DNA from: an uncultured Clostridium sp. | GTDB lineage: Bacteria; Bacillota; Clostridia; TANB77; CAG-508 | NCBI GenBank assembly: GCA_947648495.1 | Contig: CANSOA010000002.1 | Coordinates: 1 to 64,000 of the forward strand | Direction of reading: 5' to 3' | DNA length: 64,000 nucleotides | Part shown: positions 60,410-64,000 of the stretch, one piece after another | Layout of the letters: each line of letters starts with the position of its first letter | Numbering within the stretch: position 1 is the stretch's first letter | Made by a program: the position numbers and the translations under genes | Notes under the pieces: model-generated | What the model was told of the DNA's origin: nothing | Database searches by the model: none | The model's input: the letters and a program-made list of their open reading frames with translations, nothing else

Positions 60410-61846
60410 ATGGGAAAAGATAATTTTGTAAAAGAAATTACAAATATAGAAGAAAATTTTACACAATGGTATACAGATGTTGTTTTAAAAGCAGAACTTG
60501 CTGATTATGCTGAAACCAAAGGCTGTATTGCAATTCGCCCTTATGGTTATGCGATTTGGGAAAAAATTCAAGACTATACAGATAAAAAATTTAAAGAAGT
60601 TGGTATTGAGAATTTTTCTATGCCACTACTTATTCCAGAAAGTTTGTTGAATAAAGAAAAAGACCATGTAGAGGGTTTTGCTCCAGAAGTCGCTTGGGTG
60701 ACGATGGGTGGTGAAGAAGAGTTGGAAGAAAAATTGTGCATCCGCCCTACTTCTGAGACGATTATTTCTACGATGTATTCAAAATGGATTCATTCGTGGC
60801 GAGATTTGCCTGTTTTGGGTAATCAATGGTGCAATGTTTTAAGATGGGAAAAAGAAACGCGTCCTTTTCTTCGTTCTCGAGAATTTTTGTGGCAAGAAGG
60901 ACACACGGTTCACGAAACTGCCAAAGAAGCTATCGACAGAACGCTTATGATGCTTGATATTTATGCAGATGTGATTGAAAATCTACTAGCGATTCCCGTT
61001 TTAAAAGGCAAAAAAACAGAAAAAGAAAAATTCGCAGGCGCTGTAGATACCTACACTGTTGAATGTTTAATGCATGATGGAAGAGCTTTGCAATCTGCTA
61101 CATCGCATTATTTTGGACAGAATTTTTCAAAACCTTTTGCTATTAAATTCCAAAATCGTGAGGCAAAGGAGGAATTTGGCTATACAACTTCTTGGGGAAG
61201 TACAACTCGATTGATTGGGGCAATTATTATGGCGCATGGTGATAATCGTGGCTTGAAGTTACCTCCAAAAGTCGCTCCAATTCAAGTGGTAATGGTTCCG
61301 ATTGCGCAACATAAAGATGGCGTTTTGGATATGGCTTATGAATTGAAAAATAAATTGGCAAAATCTTTCAGAATTAAATTAGATGATAGAGACAATTGTT
61401 CTCCCGGTTTTAAGTTCAATGATTGGGAAATGCGTGGTGTTCCCGTTAGAATTGAGATTGGACCTCGTGATATTGAAAATGGTGAATGTATTTTGGTAAG
61501 ACGTGATACTTTGGAAAAAGAAACAGTTTCATTCGATAATTTGGAAAATCGTCTTGGTGAACTTTTGGAAAATATCCATAAAAATATGTTTCAGGAATGT
61601 TTGAGACGTCGTGCAGAAAAAACTTCTGTTGCTTATAGTTTGGATGAAATTTTGCAAAGTCTTGAGACGAATCAAGGTTATGTTAAAACGATGTGGTGTG
61701 GTGATGTGGCTTGTGAGGATAAAATTAAAGAAACCACTGGTGCGCATTCAAGATGTATTCCTTTTGAGCAAGAACATTTGGCAGATACCTGCCCTATTTG
61801 TGGAAAAAAAGCAGATACAATGGTCGTTTGGGGTAGACAATATTAA
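60410..61846 (+). CDS. proS: Prolyl-tRNA synthetase (archaeal/euk-like type)
   Basis: The 478-residue protein from ATG 60410 (AAAGG upstream) charges tRNA-Pro. It is the short type without the bacterial editing insertion, with [37 protein letters not shown] and a C-terminal zinc domain ([10 protein letters not shown]...[20 protein letters not shown]) ending WGRQY. This form occurs in many Clostridia. Its start lies 2 bases after the scpB stop. Confidence 0.95.
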   Translation: MGKDNFVKEITNIEENFTQWYTDVVLKAELADYAETKGCIAIRPYGYAIWEKIQDYTDKKFKEVGIENFSMPLLIPESLLNKEKDHVEGFAPEVAWVTMGGEEELEEKLCIRPTSETIISTMYSKWIHSWRDLPVLGNQWCNVLRWEKETRPFLRSREFLWQEGHTVHETAKEAIDRTLMMLDIYADVIENLLAIPVLKGKKTEKEKFAGAVDTYTVECLMHDGRALQSATSHYFGQNFSKPFAIKFQNREAKEEFGYTTSWGSTTRLIGAIIMAHGDNRGLKLPPKVAPIQVVMVPIAQHKDGVLDMAYELKNKLAKSFRIKLDDRDNCSPGFKFNDWEMRGVPVRIEIGPRDIENGECILVRRDTLEKETVSFDNLENRLGELLENIHKNMFQECLRRRAEKTSVAYSLDEILQSLETNQGYVKTMWCGDVACEDKIKETTGAHSRCIPFEQEHLADTCPICGKKADTMVVWGRQY

Positions 61847-61867
61847 GCACCACAATTATAATTCCAT

Positions 61868-61906
61868 AAAAAGAAATTTGTATTTTCTTTATACAAATTT
61901 CTTTTT
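61868..61906 (+). terminator. Terminator after proS
   Basis: AAAAAGAAATTTGTA (61868-61882) pairs perfectly with TACAAATTTCTTTTT (61892-61906). Confidence 0.85.
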
Positions 61907-61931
61907 TATTTTATTCTATTGATTTTTCCTT

Positions 61932-62258
61932 CTAATTTTTTATTACTACTTCAATATTATTATAATCATAATGAATATCATTTAAAATTTGTATTAAAAA
62001 ATTCATTAGGTTTGATGTATCATAGTGTGTTTCTATGTATAAATTTTCTCTTAATTTTACTGGACTACGCATGGTTTTACAACTAGCAGATATTCTTGTT
62101 CTCTTTCTCCCCAATACTCTGTCGCGTAAAGCCATAAGTCTATCTTCCATTTCTTTTTGGGTCATTGCTTTTTTTAATACCTCTGAGACCACTGCCTTCC
62201 AAGTAGAAGCTGTAATTCGTTGGTTTTCTATTTTTGGTATTAAACTTAAATGATTCAC
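61932..62258 (-). CDS. Unknown protein, 108 residues, beside the tandem variable genes
   Basis: The start is GTG at 62258 with AAAAGGAAG 9 bases upstream. The protein is basic in the middle (LRDRVLGRKRTRISASCKTMRSP) and ends NDIHYDYNNIEVVIKN. It is not recognisably like known DGR accessory proteins (Avd). It lies downstream of the tandem pair on the same strand. Confidence 0.5.
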   Translation of the reverse strand: MNHLSLIPKIENQRITASTWKAVVSEVLKKAMTQKEMEDRLMALRDRVLGRKRTRISASCKTMRSPVKLRENLYIETHYDTSNLMNFLIQILNDIHYDYNNIEVVIKN

Positions 62259-62285
62259 AAATTTTTACTTCCTTTTTTAAATAAC

Positions 62286-62309
62286 TTAAGGGGAAATTAC
62301 TCCCCTTAA
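62286..62309. repeat. Hairpin downstream of tandem gene copy 1
   Basis: TTAAGGGGA (62286-62294) pairs perfectly with TCCCCTTAA (62301-62309), loop of six. An identical hairpin follows copy 2 at 63210-63233. A short stem downstream of the variable repeat is a feature of known DGR targets. Confidence 0.7.
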
Positions 62310-62353
62310 ATTTAGTTTTGTCTCCATTTAAATAATGAAAACAGTGTTCAGTG

Positions 62354-63031
62354 CTACGAAAGCTCTCGACGGAACGCATATGGCGTGCCTCCGTAGTGCT
62401 CGTAATCAGGATCGAAACCGTACCCGCAAAGGTCTGCGGGCGGAGCATTGTAATTGTAATCAGCACCGCCACCAAAATAGCCAGTTCCACCGTCTCTAAG
62501 TTGTATAACTCTTACACGTGGAAGTTTATCGGCTTTTTTGAATAAATCCTCTGCAGATTCCCCATTACAAATTCTCATTTGCAACTCTAAATCACAGATT
62601 ACTTCATCACACATTCCGTCTCCTTTCTTTTTACACATATTTCGCATTTTCTGTTCTTTCTTATACTTCCAGTTCTTCTTGAAGACAAAAGTCCAAATTC
62701 GGCGAGGATATCTCTCAGGCTCCGCATTAGCGATTTCATTCGATTCTCCAAATCTCTCCCGATATAGTCTTCCTTTAGAATCTCTTTCTTCACCGCACAC
62801 GCGACGGATTTTCTCTTGGTTTTTCTCAATAACATCTCTGTTAATGAGAAACCATTTGCCGACCTCCAGCTTAGCTGTAATCAGATTTTTTGAGTTTTCT
62901 TCCTTAGGCATTTCCTTCTTCAAAAGTCTTTCGTAACCCTTAATCATCAAGTCTTTTAAAGGCTTCAGCCGTCCATCAGAAAGTTGGACTTGCTTTTTCT
63001 TTACGTCTTTTTTCTTTAACACCTTCATCAT
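62354..63031 (-). CDS. Tandem gene copy 1 with variable 3' end (candidate DGR target)
   Basis: The 225-residue protein (ATG 63031, AGGAGG upstream) is basic and Cys-containing. It ends IQLRDGGTGYFGGGAD, a variable stretch and TPYAFRRELS. The R-x-GG pattern and AFR near the end loosely recall C-type lectin DGR targets, but I recognise no family. It is identical to copy 2 over 62459-62937 and differs in 62389-62458 (C-terminal codons) and near the start. CGG appears in frame at 62761-62759 and 62971-62969, unlike native genes, so it is probably acquired. Confidence 0.7.
   Translation of the reverse strand: MMKVLKKKDVKKKQVQLSDGRLKPLKDLMIKGYERLLKKEMPKEENSKNLITAKLEVGKWFLINRDVIEKNQEKIRRVCGEERDSKGRLYRERFGESNEIANAEPERYPRRIWTFVFKKNWKYKKEQKMRNMCKKKGDGMCDEVICDLELQMRICNGESAEDLFKKADKLPRVRVIQLRDGGTGYFGGGADYNYNAPPADLCGYGFDPDYEHYGGTPYAFRRELS
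62389..62458 (-). repeat. Variable repeat 1 (VR1)
   Basis: Compared with 63313-63382, twelve codons differ and nearly all changes are at codon positions 1 and 2, while bases on both sides are the same. Each changed position could be an A in a lost template. See findings. Confidence 0.6.
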
Positions 63032-63165
63032 ATAATTTTCCTCCTGTATTATAAAAATAGTAAAGCAACATGCTTCTTATTATTTATTTTATCATGTTTT
63101 ACATAAAATGTCAAGTTTGGGTATTTTCTTCCCTATTAAAAATCAATCAAATTCAAAAAAGTTAA

Positions 63166-63196
63166 TAAAAAATAAAAGCCTTTATTTCAAGGCTTT
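63166..63196 (-). terminator. Terminator after tandem gene copy 2
   Basis: AAAGCCTT (63175-63182) pairs with AAGGCTTT (63189-63196), with a T-rich tract following on the minus strand. Confidence 0.7.
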
Positions 63197-63209
63197 CAAA
63201 TTAAATAAT

Positions 63210-63233
63210 TTAAGGGGAAATTACTCCCCTTAA
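63210..63233. repeat. Hairpin downstream of tandem gene copy 2
   Basis: TTAAGGGGA (63210-63218) pairs perfectly with TCCCCTTAA (63225-63233), the same as after copy 1. Confidence 0.7.
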
Positions 63234-63277
63234 ATTTAGTTTTGTTTCGGTTTAAGTAACAGAAACAGTGTTCAGTG

Positions 63278-63952
63278 CTACGAAAGCTCTCGGCGGAACG
63301 CATATGGCGTGCACTGGTAGTGCTCGTCATTAGGATCGAAATCGTTCCTGCAAAGGTCTGCGGGCGGATAAAAGCTATCGTGATCAGCACCGCCACCAAA
63401 ATAGCCAGTTCCACCGTCTCTAAGTTGTATAACTCTTACACGTGGAAGTTTATCGGCTTTTTTGAATAAATCCTCTGCAGATTCCCCATTACAAATTCTC
63501 ATTTGCAACTCTAAATCACAGATTACTTCATCACACATTCCGTCTCCTTTCTTTTTACACATATTTCGCATTTTCTGTTCTTTCTTATACTTCCAGTTCT
63601 TCTTGAAGACAAAAGTCCAAATTCGGCGAGGATATCTCTCAGGCTCCGCATTAGCGATTTCATTCGATTCTCCAAATCTCTCCCGATATAGTCTTCCTTT
63701 AGAATCTCTTTCTTCACCGCACACGCGACGGATTTTCTCTTGGTTTTTCTCAATAACATCTCTGTTAATGAGAAACCATTTGCCGACCTCCAGCTTAGCT
63801 GTAATCAGATTTTTTGAGTTTTCTTCCTTAGGCATTTCCTTCTTCAAAAGTCTTTCGTAATCCTTAATCAAGTCTTTTAAAGGCTTCAGCCGTCCATCAG
63901 AAAGTTGGACTTGCATTCCCTTTACGTCTTTTTCCTCAAACACCTTCATCAT
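63278..63952 (-). CDS. Tandem gene copy 2 with variable 3' end (candidate DGR target)
   Basis: The 224-residue protein starts at ATG 63952, 8 bases after AGGAGG; the longer reading from 63970 starts inside that ribosome site. It equals copy 1 across about 480 bp at an offset of 924, but the C-terminal variable codons read HDSFYP, RND, ND and QC where copy 1 has YNYNAP, GYG, DY and GG. The upstream repeat GCAACATGCTTCTTATTA (63983-64000) matches 63065-63082, so upstream sequence is duplicated too, and a further copy may lie beyond 64000. Confidence 0.7.
   Translation of the reverse strand: MMKVFEEKDVKGMQVQLSDGRLKPLKDLIKDYERLLKKEMPKEENSKNLITAKLEVGKWFLINRDVIEKNQEKIRRVCGEERDSKGRLYRERFGESNEIANAEPERYPRRIWTFVFKKNWKYKKEQKMRNMCKKKGDGMCDEVICDLELQMRICNGESAEDLFKKADKLPRVRVIQLRDGGTGYFGGGADHDSFYPPADLCRNDFDPNDEHYQCTPYAFRRELS
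63313..63382 (-). repeat. Variable repeat 2 (VR2)
   Basis: Partner of VR1. Variable codons read CAC GAT AGC TTT TAT, AGG AAC GAT, AAT GAC and CAG TGC. Most differ from VR1 at first or second positions only. Confidence 0.6.
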
Positions 63953-64000
63953 ATTATCATCCTCCTGCAAATTTATAATAAGGCAACATGCTTCTTATTA

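Noticed and set aside
61932..62258. Avd-type DGR accessory protein
   Set aside because: Size is similar but the sequence shows no resemblance to Avd that I can see, and no template or reverse transcriptase is next to it.
62538..62936. Plus-strand ORF of 132 residues, repeated at 63462-63860
   Set aside because: It is an opposite-strand shadow of the two tandem genes, without a ribosome site; its identity only reflects the DNA duplication.

Overview
The window reads as a chromosome segment of a low-GC, endospore-forming Firmicute, most likely an uncultured gut-type Clostridia. The reasons are AT-rich codon use, a spoIIAA-spoIIAB-sigF operon with a SigH-type promoter, the Bacillus-like S10-spc-alpha ribosomal order, SepF/DivIVA, a GatCAB operon and strong Shine-Dalgarno sites. 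Everything here was read by eye from the sequence; no search or folding program was run.

Layout. (1) 0.2-6.3 kb: a Tn4451-like integrative mobilizable element with a bifunctional aminoglycoside acetyltransferase/phosphotransferase diverged from AAC(6')-Ie/APH(2'')-Ia, a TnpV protein, a frameshifted MobV relaxase with an oriT-like structure, and a large serine recombinase. (2) 6.3-6.8 kb: a tRNA operon (Val, Asp, Phe) with promoter and terminator. (3) 6.9-9.5 kb: spoIIAA-spoIIAB-sigF-spoIID under a SigH-type promoter with a Spo0A box. (4) 9.6-10.5 kb: a split Rpn/PD-(D/E)XK nuclease gene. (5) 10.6-27.5 kb: about 17 kb of ribosomal-protein genes plus secY, adk, map, infA and rpoA behind a consensus promoter and a structured leader; rpmD is missing and an unknown 52-residue ORF sits between rplW and rplB. 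(6) 27.6-56.1 kb: pgi, glmS, a beta-CASP nuclease, ftsK, rsmD, divIVA, sepF, an HlyD-like protein, miaA, mutL, an ECF sigma/anti-sigma pair, an RluA-type pseudouridine synthase, an MFS transporter, an NMN adenylyltransferase-like gene, engB, rpsT and gatCAB. (7) 56.3-58.6 kb: an accessory island of three single genes, each behind the same terminator-promoter module, next to a tRNA 3'-end fragment. (8) 58.8-61.9 kb: an HD-GYP gene, scpB and proS. (9) 61.9-64 kb: an accessory region with two tandem near-identical genes whose 3' ends differ in the manner of variable repeats of a diversity-generating retroelement (DGR).

Two observations stand out. First, the four split genes outside the mobile element (Rpn nuclease, beta-CASP nuclease, HlyD-like protein, MFS transporter) all break at an in-frame CGG codon, and in all four a +1 shift that skips the C and reads GGN (Gly) restores the protein. 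I found no other in-frame CGG in the apparently native genes, whereas the accessory genes after 57.4 kb use CGG as an ordinary codon. This suggests CGG-associated +1 frameshifting or an unassigned CGG codon. Second, the tandem pair at 62.3-64 kb is identical over about 480 bp but differs at 12 codons near the 3' end, almost only at first and second codon positions, with a 9-bp hairpin downstream of each copy. That is the pattern expected of DGR targets; the reverse transcriptase and template repeat are not in the window.
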